Of a stretch of DNA of 5,602 nucleotides, positions 1 through 5,555 are shown in pieces. Location: assembly GCA_042576225.1 (NCBI GenBank), contig JBHPCA010000056.1:1-5602 (forward strand), read 5' to 3'. The notes below the pieces were generated by a model, which was given only the letters and a program-made list of their open reading frames with translations, searched no databases and was not told the origin of the DNA. This DNA is from GWF2-30-66 sp042576225 (GTDB lineage: Bacteria > Babelota > Babeliae > Babelales > Vermiphilaceae). The position numbers and the translations under genes were made by a program. How positions within the stretch are numbered: position 1 is the first letter of the stretch; every line of letters begins with the position of its first letter.

Positions 1-24
1 TATATGCAGATTGCAAATGCTTTG

Positions 25-33
25 TGGTATAAT
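25..33 (+). promoter_or_regulatory. Extended -10 promoter for the small helical protein
   Basis: A perfect TATAAT hexamer (28-33) is preceded by TG one base upstream (25-26), the extended -10 arrangement of sigma70-type promoters, which can work with a weak -35. At the usual distance the -35 would be TGCAGA (5-10), a poor match. Transcription would begin near 40, leaving a leader of about 28 nt before the ATG at 68. This supports the start at 68 over earlier in-frame start codons, which lie upstream of the promoter-derived RNA. Confidence 0.5.
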
Positions 34-67
34 TTCTAAAAAATTGCTTTTAGGTATTGAAAAAAGA

Positions 68-328
68 ATGAACATTAACACTATAAAACAAAAGGTTGCA
101 GAGCTATCAAAAAAATTAGAAGGGCAAAAAATTCCCCAACTTCGTACATTTATTAAAAAACTAAATGCCACTCTGGAGCACTACAGCAAACAAAAAGTAG
201 ATCTCACCAAAAGTATGACCGGCGAAAAAAACCTTATTCAGATTCTTTTTCACTATCAACTTATAAAAGAAGCTAAAAAAATACTCCAAGATAAAATCGA
301 AAAAAGAAAAAAAGAACTACAAAAATAA
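68..328 (+). CDS. Small lysine-rich helical protein of unknown function (86 aa)
   Basis: I do not recognise a family. The 86-residue product has no signal peptide or membrane segment and is probably cytoplasmic. It is very rich in lysine, and hydrophobic residues at heptad-like spacing (around residues 4-34 and 56-84) suggest two or three alpha helices, perhaps a coiled coil. It ends in a strongly charged tail. The ATG at 68 is preferred because a TATAAT promoter lies at 28-33, so the in-frame TTG (11) and ATG (17) fall upstream of the expected transcript start. The ribosome site is weak (A-rich, only a G at 66). The same frame has no stop before the left edge, so a longer protein truncated by the window boundary cannot be excluded. 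A hairpin at 365-401 closes the unit, which looks monocistronic. Confidence 0.6.
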   Translation: MNINTIKQKVAELSKKLEGQKIPQLRTFIKKLNATLEHYSKQKVDLTKSMTGEKNLIQILFHYQLIKEAKKILQDKIEKRKKELQK

Positions 329-364
329 GCTCTCAAGAAAAAGTAAAACAAATATATCCAATAT

Positions 365-401
365 TTATGGCTGGAGGGGTCTAAGACTCATCCAGCCATA
401 A
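365..401 (+). terminator. Strong hairpin after the small gene, terminator-like without a U-run
   Basis: An 11-bp perfect stem pairs TTATGGCTGGA (365-375) with TCCAGCCATAA (391-401). After one G/A mismatch (376/390) pairing continues for five more base pairs (377-381 with 385-389, one G-T wobble) to a TAA loop. It starts 36 nt after the stop at 328 and sits before the next promoter, the position of a terminator. The expected T-run is missing: ATCTAATTTC follows on the plus strand, and the opposite side is equally poor. It may be a U-less terminator, an mRNA 3' stabiliser, or another structured element. Confidence 0.5.
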
Positions 402-471
402 TCTAATTTCAAACAACTACACCCACACACCCAGAAAAAAATTGGGATTTTTCACCCTAAAAACCTTCAGC

Positions 472-500
472 TTGCCAATAACCGATATAAATATTATACT
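472..500 (+). promoter_or_regulatory. Sigma70-type promoter for the exported 377-aa protein
   Basis: TTGCCA (472-477) and TATACT (495-500) each match the sigma70 consensus at five of six positions and are separated by exactly 17 nt. Transcription would begin near 507, giving a leader of about 40 nt with AAAAGG (535-540) placed 6 nt before the ATG at 547. This is the clearest promoter in the window. The rest of 402-471 shows nothing I can name. Confidence 0.65.
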
Positions 501-546
501 TATCTTAAGGCATTATTGTTAAAAAACAAACACTAAAAGGTTATAT

Positions 547-1680
547 ATGACTAGAATAAAACAGATTACTATTTTTATAGCTTTCATTTTTCTATGCAAA
601 ATGGCTTTTGGCATAAACAGTCCAAAAAACATGTACTTTAAAAAGAAGATTGGACCTCTTGATAGCAAGATTGTTTTCGCGAAGAAACAAAGTGTATCAA
701 AGAAAGTCGTAGAACAAATATTCGAAAAATTTAAAAAGAAAATGAACCTCCATAAAAAAAAGAACTTCCGAGACATTATTCTAGTCGCAACCAAAAATCT
801 TACAGCTTATATATATGATCTAAAAAATCGAAAATTAATATATAAATTCAAGCCTTCGAATTACACTTGGCAAAATCAAAAAATATACCCTTTTGAAATA
901 AATGAAAGAGATGGAAAAATTTACCTAAAATTTAATTGCCAATTAAAAGGGCAATATGTCAACATACTTAATTCCATCCGAATAACAAGAGACGATTACA
1001 TCAATGAAATTGATATCTTAAATCAAGAAGTCGCTAAAGAAAAAGAATTCAACGAAGGGAGAAAGCAAATATTGAGACCATTTTTTGGGTATGTTGAAAA
1101 AGAAGATGAAGAAACCGATTATAGGGAGCTAAAGCATGATAGCTATGAACTCATGTTTAATAAAAAAAACGTAGTGATAGCTCGCGATAACCTTCGTAAA
1201 AAAACAGGAATTCATAAGGAAAAGCAGGATATTAAATCTGTATGCATAAACCCGAAAAAGGGCTCCCGCTATATACTTGTTGAATCACATAATCCCAATT
1301 GCGTAGAGTTATATAACCACCGGACAGGAAAAGGCATAGTGCGCATAAAGACCAAAAATAAAAAACTTAAGCATGCAATTTTCAGTAAAAAACATAATTT
1401 CATACTCATGCTTTTTAATAATTATGTATTAATACTTGATCTTAATAAAATGAAAGTCGTTTTCAAACAAGCGTTTAAAAGTTTGGGAGACAAGAACAAA
1501 AATGATACCAAATCGATATTTTTGTCATCTGACGAAAAAGAATTTTGGGTCTCACACGGAAAATATTTTTATATTTTTCACAACCCTGTAGTTAAAAAAC
1601 TTGAGTTCAAACAGAAACTACTTGATAAAACATTTAAGCACAAAGCGTATACAGATGTTAAAATCAGTTTTCAGGATTAA
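547..1680 (+). CDS. Exported protein with degenerate beta-propeller-like C-terminal half (377 aa)
   Basis: The protein starts with a Sec signal peptide: a positive N-end (R3, K5), a hydrophobic stretch at residues 7-21, and a likely cleavage after AFG (20-22). Residues 23-75 are very lysine-rich. From about 75 on, short alternating beta-type segments appear. Three stretches resemble WD40/propeller blades, with a hydrophobic strand, a polar turn and a strand ending in an aromatic or aspartate motif: about 229-266, 273-305 (ending VLILDLNKMKVVF) and 320-350 (ending FYIFHN). Canonical GH and WD dipeptides are missing, so the fold is an inference. No catalytic motif is visible. The ATG at 547 has AAAAGG 6 nt upstream and a good promoter at 472-500. 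The gene is single and convergent with the barrel gene, with a hairpin between them. The location is probably periplasm or beyond. Confidence 0.75.
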   Translation: MTRIKQITIFIAFIFLCKMAFGINSPKNMYFKKKIGPLDSKIVFAKKQSVSKKVVEQIFEKFKKKMNLHKKKNFRDIILVATKNLTAYIYDLKNRKLIYKFKPSNYTWQNQKIYPFEINERDGKIYLKFNCQLKGQYVNILNSIRITRDDYINEIDILNQEVAKEKEFNEGRKQILRPFFGYVEKEDEETDYRELKHDSYELMFNKKNVVIARDNLRKKTGIHKEKQDIKSVCINPKKGSRYILVESHNPNCVELYNHRTGKGIVRIKTKNKKLKHAIFSKKHNFILMLFNNYVLILDLNKMKVVFKQAFKSLGDKNKNDTKSIFLSSDEKEFWVSHGKYFYIFHNPVVKKLEFKQKLLDKTFKHKAYTDVKISFQD

Positions 1681-1691
1681 TAGTTAACTTC

Positions 1692-1727
1692 TTTAGGGTT
1701 TAAGGCCATAAGACTTTAAACCCTAGA
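1692..1727. terminator. Hairpin between convergent genes, possible bidirectional terminator
   Basis: The arms 1692-1705 and 1714-1727 form a 14-bp stem as plus-strand RNA, with two G-U wobbles, around an 8-nt loop. The core is AGGGTTTAA against TTAAACCCT. It begins 12 nt after the stop of the plus gene (1678-1680). The right arm contains the stop codon of the minus gene (1723-1725), so on that strand a terminating ribosome would cover the stem. Neither flank has a T-run, as with the hairpin at 365-401. As minus-strand RNA the two wobbles become A-C mismatches, leaving a 10-bp core. Confidence 0.55.
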
Positions 1728-3288
1728 ATGAGCCACCAAACTTAAGCCAAAGTCCCCATGTTTCTAACGCACTATTTTTCTGTGGCCCTTCATAATAAGC
1801 ACCAACGCCAAAAAATACGTCCACAGCATCACCTTTATTCTCAAAGCCGCCGGCTATGTTGATTATGTGATTTAGCGCACCTTGACTTGCTGCAGAATCC
1901 AAATCTAAATCAGTTGCACATATTGAGATAAATGTAGGGTCATCAGCATCATTTTCAGCATCTGTTGCTATCCGCTGACCTATGGTACTTAAACTTGCAG
2001 ACCTGGCAAATGTATCGCCCTCTTGCTTGATACCAGCAATACCCCACTGTTTTTTAAATTTCTCTATGCACTCTATTCTCTCAGTACCATGTCCCCAAAT
2101 ACCGTAACCAAGTTCTAATTCAAATCTCTCCGATTTTATTCTAAAGCCAAATGAAAAATCAAACATGCTGTAAGGCCTTACCTTTACTTTTCTGGTTAAA
2201 ACATTTACACCAGGTATATTTTGATCAGGCACGCCATTTCTTGTGTTAAATAAAAGATATCTGCTCCATGGGCGCCTTTGCAACTCACAAGGAGCACAGG
2301 TTACATTACATGATGGACAATCGCCACTTGTTGGCATACATTTCAAATCAAATGTTCTGCAATGCCATCTTCTAATAAGAAAAAGCGCTTCTAAGTTTAA
2401 AAAGAAACATATATCATAACATGAATCATTATCTCTGTTTAAGACAAACTGGAAGTTAACCCCTGTTCCAAATCCAAGATGCCCATTATAATCAGAAACT
2501 GGTTCAAAAAGATATTTGTTGCAATCTTCACGACCTGTCGGTAATAATATACCGGTATAAGAAACTATCTGGTTATTTCCATCATCCATAAATGCACCAC
2601 CAAATCTTATTCTCAATGGCGCAAGATTTAAGCACGAGATTTTACCATTTATCCTAGCAAACCTCCAATCAGAATTATTAAACGCCTCCTTTATATCACG
2701 AGGAAAGCTTTCAGATTTATTGAAAATATCACATTGACAAAGGTTCATGTTATTTTCTACTACAGCAATAGGCAACGATATCTCTAACCAAAATCTCTTT
2801 AAAAAATCATAATCAACAAAACTTTTTAAATCTTGGTTATAAGCCAAAACACACGCAAACTGTTTTTGCTCAGGATCTATGGAGAAAGCTCCTCTAAAAT
2901 CTGACGGCAACCCAAGCCACTCAGCTCGCACATCTCTAAAACAGCTATCATGATTATCATCACCCAAAACCTTTAATAGTGTCTTGTAGTTAAATGTAAA
3001 ATATTTTGCTGTCTTTGGATTTTTTATAGATTGCTGATAAAACGTGGTGATCTGAAAACTTCCACCTTTGTCCCGCTTGCTATACAAAAAATCATGCCAC
3101 AAAGATTGCTCTGCCCTCACGTTATGACTCACCGGCCGCGTCATCATAAACGTCCTGCTTACATAAAAGTTATTCTCATTGCAATCACTACATTGTTCTA
3201 TAAACTCATCCCCATGACAACATTGGGCACCAAACAATGAACTTGAAACAAAAAATAAAATAAATAAAACTAAATAAGATTTCCTCAT
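1723..3288 (-). CDS. Cysteine-rich outer-membrane beta-barrel protein candidate (521 aa)
   Basis: A Sec signal peptide (K3 positive, hydrophobic 5-19, likely cleavage after FGA at 19-21) and the C-terminal strand WGLWLKFGGSF, ending in phenylalanine, match the signature by which the BAM machinery recognises outer-membrane barrels. Alternating aromatic/glycine strands are frequent (for example 226-234, 267-283, 375-399, 490-500). There are 20 cysteines, including a CC and CxxC group just after the signal (23, 24, 33, 36), CxC (184, 186), CxxxC (290, 294) and CxxCxxxCxxC (324-334). In the oxidising periplasm these suggest disulfide bonds. The export signal lacks a lipobox, since glutamine precedes the first cysteine. 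I recall similar exported proteins in Dependentiae but cannot name a family or substrate. The ATG at 3288 has GAAGGG (3295-3300) 6 nt upstream. The gene is monocistronic, divergent from the glycosyltransferase and convergent with the exported 377-aa protein. Confidence 0.8.
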   Translation of the reverse strand: MRKSYLVLFILFFVSSSLFGAQCCHGDEFIEQCSDCNENNFYVSRTFMMTRPVSHNVRAEQSLWHDFLYSKRDKGGSFQITTFYQQSIKNPKTAKYFTFNYKTLLKVLGDDNHDSCFRDVRAEWLGLPSDFRGAFSIDPEQKQFACVLAYNQDLKSFVDYDFLKRFWLEISLPIAVVENNMNLCQCDIFNKSESFPRDIKEAFNNSDWRFARINGKISCLNLAPLRIRFGGAFMDDGNNQIVSYTGILLPTGREDCNKYLFEPVSDYNGHLGFGTGVNFQFVLNRDNDSCYDICFFLNLEALFLIRRWHCRTFDLKCMPTSGDCPSCNVTCAPCELQRRPWSRYLLFNTRNGVPDQNIPGVNVLTRKVKVRPYSMFDFSFGFRIKSERFELELGYGIWGHGTERIECIEKFKKQWGIAGIKQEGDTFARSASLSTIGQRIATDAENDADDPTFISICATDLDLDSAASQGALNHIINIAGGFENKGDAVDVFFGVGAYYEGPQKNSALETWGLWLKFGGSF

Positions 3289-3325
3289 TACAATCCCTTC
3301 TTCTCCACGTAATCTTGATATATTC

Positions 3326-3392
3326 AGCTTAAGATAGTATCACTATAAACACAAGTTAAAATTTTCAATTAAGCTCTTTTATTTTTTAAGCT
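3326..3392. repeat. Three copies of TTAAGCT between divergent genes, possible operator sites
   Basis: TTAAGCT occurs at 3369-3375 and 3386-3392 on the plus strand and at 3326-3332 on the minus strand. I found no other copy in the window by eye. The plus copies fall at the -35 position and against the -10 of the rightward promoter. The minus copy overlaps the expected start of the leftward transcript. The arrangement would suit one regulator acting on both genes, but the heptamer is short and AT-rich, so this is inference. Confidence 0.3.
3334..3342 (-). promoter_or_regulatory. Possible extended -10 promoter for the barrel gene
   Basis: Read on the minus strand this is TGATACTAT: a TG-N extension and TACTAT, a five-of-six match to the -10 consensus. 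Transcription would begin near 3327, giving a leader of about 39 nt before the ATG at 3288. No good -35 lies at standard spacing; TTTAAC on the minus strand is 15 nt upstream of the hexamer. Other AT-rich hexamers nearby could serve instead. Confidence 0.35.
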
Positions 3393-3397
3393 ATAAT
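3369..3397 (+). promoter_or_regulatory. Promoter for the GT39 glycosyltransferase gene
   Basis: A perfect TATAAT (3392-3397) has a weak -35, TTAAGC (3369-3374), at 17-nt spacing. Transcription would begin near 3404, giving a leader of about 84 nt that contains the 16-bp tandem repeats. The -10 is convincing; the -35 is not, so the promoter may depend on an activator or on AT-rich upstream DNA. Confidence 0.45.
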
Positions 3398-3428
3398 ATC
3401 TTAACAAAAATTGAGAACTAGTTTAAAT

Positions 3429-3476
3429 CTAAGAATTTAAAATTCTAAGAATTTAAAATTCTGAGAATTAAAAAAA
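3429..3476 (+). repeat. 16-bp tandem repeat of alternating inverted heptamers in the leader
   Basis: Two identical 16-bp units (CTAAGAATTTAAAATT, 3429-3444 and 3445-3460) are followed by a diverged third copy (3461-3476, four mismatches). Inside, AGAATTT and AAATTCT alternate around a single A, giving perfect odd palindromes at 3432-3446, 3440-3454 and 3448-3462. The array lies between the predicted transcript start and the ribosome site AAGGG (3477-3481), so it could form alternative AU-rich hairpins in the mRNA leader or bind a dimeric protein in DNA. Confidence 0.8.
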
Positions 3477-3487
3477 AAGGGTAATCA

Positions 3488-4978
3488 ATGCAAGCTTTAA
3501 ACTATACGCCTAACAAAAAAAACTTAACTATATTATTTGTAGCAGCTTTTTTATTGAGAATAATAGTTTTTTTCAGTTTTGTTCACAAAAACGAGTATTA
3601 CAAGCAGCCAGACTCAAACGACTATCACTGCTCAGCATTATCTTTGGGATTGGGCAGGGGCATGAGAAGGCTTGACAATAACCGGCCAACATTTTGGCGA
3701 ACTCCCGGCTATCCACTTTTTCTTTCAGTTTTCTACAAACTCTTTGGCATAAAAAGCCTAAAATTTTCAGATAACTGGCCTGCGCAAACTGCAGCAATTA
3801 TATTTCAAATTATTCTTGGCTCACTTATACCAATTTTACTATTTTTTCTCGCGTTACTTCTCACAAAATCTTTATCTATCGCATGGCTCACTGCCTGGAT
3901 TAGCGCAATACATCTGGCCTTTGTTTTGTCAGACTTGTATATTCTTACAGAAAGTTTATCTATTTTGTTTTTGATCCCATTTTTTATTTATTTTTTCAAA
4001 AGTTTTTACCTGCCTGGTGAAAAAAAACCACCACACACTAAGTTGACTAATAACTGGCTCAAAAATATAATTCTTGCTGCAATATTGCTAGGAGCATTTG
4101 CATGGGTACGCCCAATGGGGCAGTTTGTTGCCATCATATCTGCAATTATGATCTTGATTTTAGATAGCGTAAGCTGGGGTATTAAATTTAAAAAAATAAG
4201 TATATTTTTGATTATATTTTTCTTGATCATATCACCATGGTATGCAAGAAATTACAATACCACCGGCAAACTATTTTTCTGCCCCATGCTCGGGTTATAT
4301 CTCAATACATTTAACGCACCAAAGATTATACGGGCAACCGAAGGGCTTACACTCAGGCAAAGTATAAACAAATTATATCACAAGGCGCATATTCAAGCAT
4401 TGCAAGAAAACAAAATAGCAAAAGCATCAGGAAAAGAGCTTGCAACAGAATTGGTGCATAAAAAAATCGCCATACCAGTGATTTTAAAACATCCATTTTT
4501 GTTTGTTAAAGACTGGATAAAAGAGGTACTCAAAACTACATTTGATCTCTACTCATATCAAATAATAGACATGCACAAGGGAACCTACTACTACGATGAC
4601 CTAGAAGAATTTTTAACCGTAAAATGGGCTGCCTGTATTTACAAACAAAAAGTACCCATTTTCACACGAATTTTAGTGTACGCAGAACTATTATTTGAAC
4701 TCCTAAAATGGCTCGGCCTTATTCTGGGTGCCTTTTTGTTTCTATTCTTTCCCCTTATAAAAAGATTCAGGGTTCCTGACACCATTAAGCAAAATGGTCT
4801 ACTCTGGCTCAAGATCTCACCTATGATTGGCGCTTTTGTCTTTATGACCGGCGGATTTGGCTATGCAAGGCTTAGATTGCCAGTTGAAGGGTTAATGATC
4901 ATCTTGGCACTCACCTTCTGGCAATATATTATTACACAAGCCCCGAAAAATCCAAGCCCTAACTCAAATCATAAATAA
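3488..4978 (+). CDS. GT39/ArnT-like membrane glycosyltransferase (GT-C fold, 496 aa)
   Basis: This is a polytopic inner-membrane protein of the PMT/ArnT type. Such enzymes take a sugar from a polyprenyl-phosphate carrier and transfer it, on the periplasmic side, to lipid A, another glycan or protein. A first membrane helix (13-32) is followed by a loop with PDSNDY (41-46), whose aspartates D42 and D45 fit the acidic catalytic site of GT-C enzymes, and by RTPGYP (71-76), a family hallmark. Next come hydrophobic segments at about 102-125, 130-148, 156-170, 193-208, 211-226 and 237-249. PWYARNY (250-256) and GYARLRLPVEGLMIIL (458-473) match conserved GT39 positions. Residues 257-390 are mostly soluble, and further helices lie near 398-423 and 441-456. 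The length is near the family norm. The ATG at 3488 has AAGGG (3477-3481) 6 nt upstream. Donor and acceptor cannot be read from the sequence, and no sugar-carrier gene adjoins it. Its end overlaps the convergent minus gene by 10 bp. Confidence 0.85.
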   Translation: MQALNYTPNKKNLTILFVAAFLLRIIVFFSFVHKNEYYKQPDSNDYHCSALSLGLGRGMRRLDNNRPTFWRTPGYPLFLSVFYKLFGIKSLKFSDNWPAQTAAIIFQIILGSLIPILLFFLALLLTKSLSIAWLTAWISAIHLAFVLSDLYILTESLSILFLIPFFIYFFKSFYLPGEKKPPHTKLTNNWLKNIILAAILLGAFAWVRPMGQFVAIISAIMILILDSVSWGIKFKKISIFLIIFFLIISPWYARNYNTTGKLFFCPMLGLYLNTFNAPKIIRATEGLTLRQSINKLYHKAHIQALQENKIAKASGKELATELVHKKIAIPVILKHPFLFVKDWIKEVLKTTFDLYSYQIIDMHKGTYYYDDLEEFLTVKWAACIYKQKVPIFTRILVYAELLFELLKWLGLILGAFLFLFFPLIKRFRVPDTIKQNGLLWLKISPMIGAFVFMTGGFGYARLRLPVEGLMIILALTFWQYIITQAPKNPSPNSNHK

Positions 4979-5505
4979 AGGGATAATAAACACCCCATTA
5001 AAAATGTTACTGCAAGAGAACCCCCAAAAACCATAAAACGTAAATTCATATAATATTTCTTTTTTTTCTCTTTTTTCTTTAATAAATCTAGATAAGAAAC
5101 CAAAATTGCACATGCCAACTTATCTGTTTTACAGGTGATAAATATACGTTTTACCATATGATTTGTAAAAAACCCAAAATAATTTTTCAGGTCTACAAGA
5201 TTACATTCATGCAACATACCAACTATCTTATCTATACGATTATTAACACGTTTTTTACAAAAAATAGCTTTCTCATTAATCGCAACAAGCTTCGCCCACT
5301 TTTCTTTAAAATTTAAACCGTCGTCGTCTATTACTTTTTCCTCTTTTGCGCTATCTCTTTTTTGTATAAGCCTACATATCAAAACTTTTGCTTTTTTTCT
5401 CATTACTTTCTTAATTTTTTTAATTTGAATAGTTTTCATGCAAACCATACTCTGAAAAGTAAAACCCAACACAAAACAGATAACAAAATAGCTTTTGTAT
5501 ACCAT
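4969..5505 (-). CDS. Lysine-rich protein with N- and C-terminal membrane segments (178 aa), unknown function
   Basis: I do not recognise a family. The start at 5505 is set by AGGAG (5513-5517) 7 nt upstream; an in-frame TTG at 5526 lies upstream of that site and is rejected. Residues 5-22 form a signal peptide or anchor. No good lipobox precedes C22. The middle (24-150) is highly basic, with lysine clusters at 29-40 and KKKEKKKK at 143-150, and shows helical character and scattered cysteines (22, 44, 83, 101, 125, 132). Residues 155-178 (from RFMVFGG to SLYL) look like a C-terminal membrane helix with almost no tail, so the protein may be anchored at both ends. The last codons overlap the GT39 gene by 10 bp. 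Part of the C-terminal coding sequence (5022-5068) is repeated inverted at the right edge of the window. A weak TATAGT (5537-5542, minus) could be its -10. Confidence 0.65.
   Translation of the reverse strand: MVYKSYFVICFVLGFTFQSMVCMKTIQIKKIKKVMRKKAKVLICRLIQKRDSAKEEKVIDDDGLNFKEKWAKLVAINEKAIFCKKRVNNRIDKIVGMLHECNLVDLKNYFGFFTNHMVKRIFITCKTDKLACAILVSYLDLLKKKEKKKKYYMNLRFMVFGGSLAVTFLMGCLLSLYL
5022..5068 (+). repeat. Left arm of a perfect 47-bp inverted repeat
   Basis: This stretch is the exact reverse complement of 5556-5602. It lies inside the minus-strand gene at 4969-5505 and codes for part of its C-terminal region (KKKKYYMNLRFMVFG, read on minus). The match stops at 5068/5556 at the boundary of an 8-base A/T run plus a C/G. 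On the other side it is limited only by the end of the window. Confidence 0.95.
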
Positions 5506-5512
5506 ATAGGCG

Positions 5513-5517
5513 CTCCT
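5513..5517 (-). promoter_or_regulatory. Ribosome binding site that fixes the start at 5505
   Basis: On the minus strand this reads AGGAG, the best Shine-Dalgarno match in the window, with a 7-nt spacer to the ATG at 5503-5505. It rules out the upstream in-frame TTG (5524-5526) as the start. Confidence 0.75.
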
Positions 5518-5555
5518 GAAAAACAATGTTTATCGCACTATAGCTTATAATACAC

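Noticed and set aside
11..33. TTGCAA (11-16) as the -35 of the TATAAT at 28-33.
   Set aside because: The spacer would be only 11 nt, too short for a sigma70 promoter; the TG extension explains the promoter better.
430..452. CCCA/TGGG hairpin followed by ATTTTT as a terminator.
   Set aside because: The stem is only 4 bp with a large A-rich loop and lies downstream of a far stronger hairpin; probably chance in AT-rich DNA.
519..794. Minus-strand open frame coding for a hydrophobic 91-aa peptide.
   Set aside because: It lies antisense to the well-supported exported-protein gene and its promoter region, and its composition mirrors the lysine codons on the other strand.
3217..3228. Lipoprotein signal in the barrel protein (cysteines 23-24).
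   Set aside because: The residue before C23 is glutamine, where a lipobox needs glycine, alanine or serine; an ordinary Sec cleavage fits.
3031..3240. Plus-strand open frame inside the barrel gene.
   Set aside because: It is antisense to the signal-peptide end of a convincing gene, lacks a ribosome site and shows no protein-like pattern.
3429..3476. CRISPR-like array.
   Set aside because: The units are 16 bp, directly adjacent, without spacers, and only two are identical; this is a simple tandem repeat.
3573..4230. Two minus-strand open frames of 74 aa (3573-3797 and 4006-4230).
   Set aside because: Both are shadows of the glycosyltransferase gene, which has conserved family motifs on the plus strand.
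5506..5526. Start of the minus gene at the TTG (5524-5526), giving a 185-aa protein.
   Set aside because: A strong AGGAG lies between it and an ATG 7 nt further on, and no ribosome site precedes the TTG.
5362..5550. Plus-strand open frame of 62 aa near the right edge.
   Set aside because: It is antisense to the minus gene with the better ribosome site and signal-like N-terminus.
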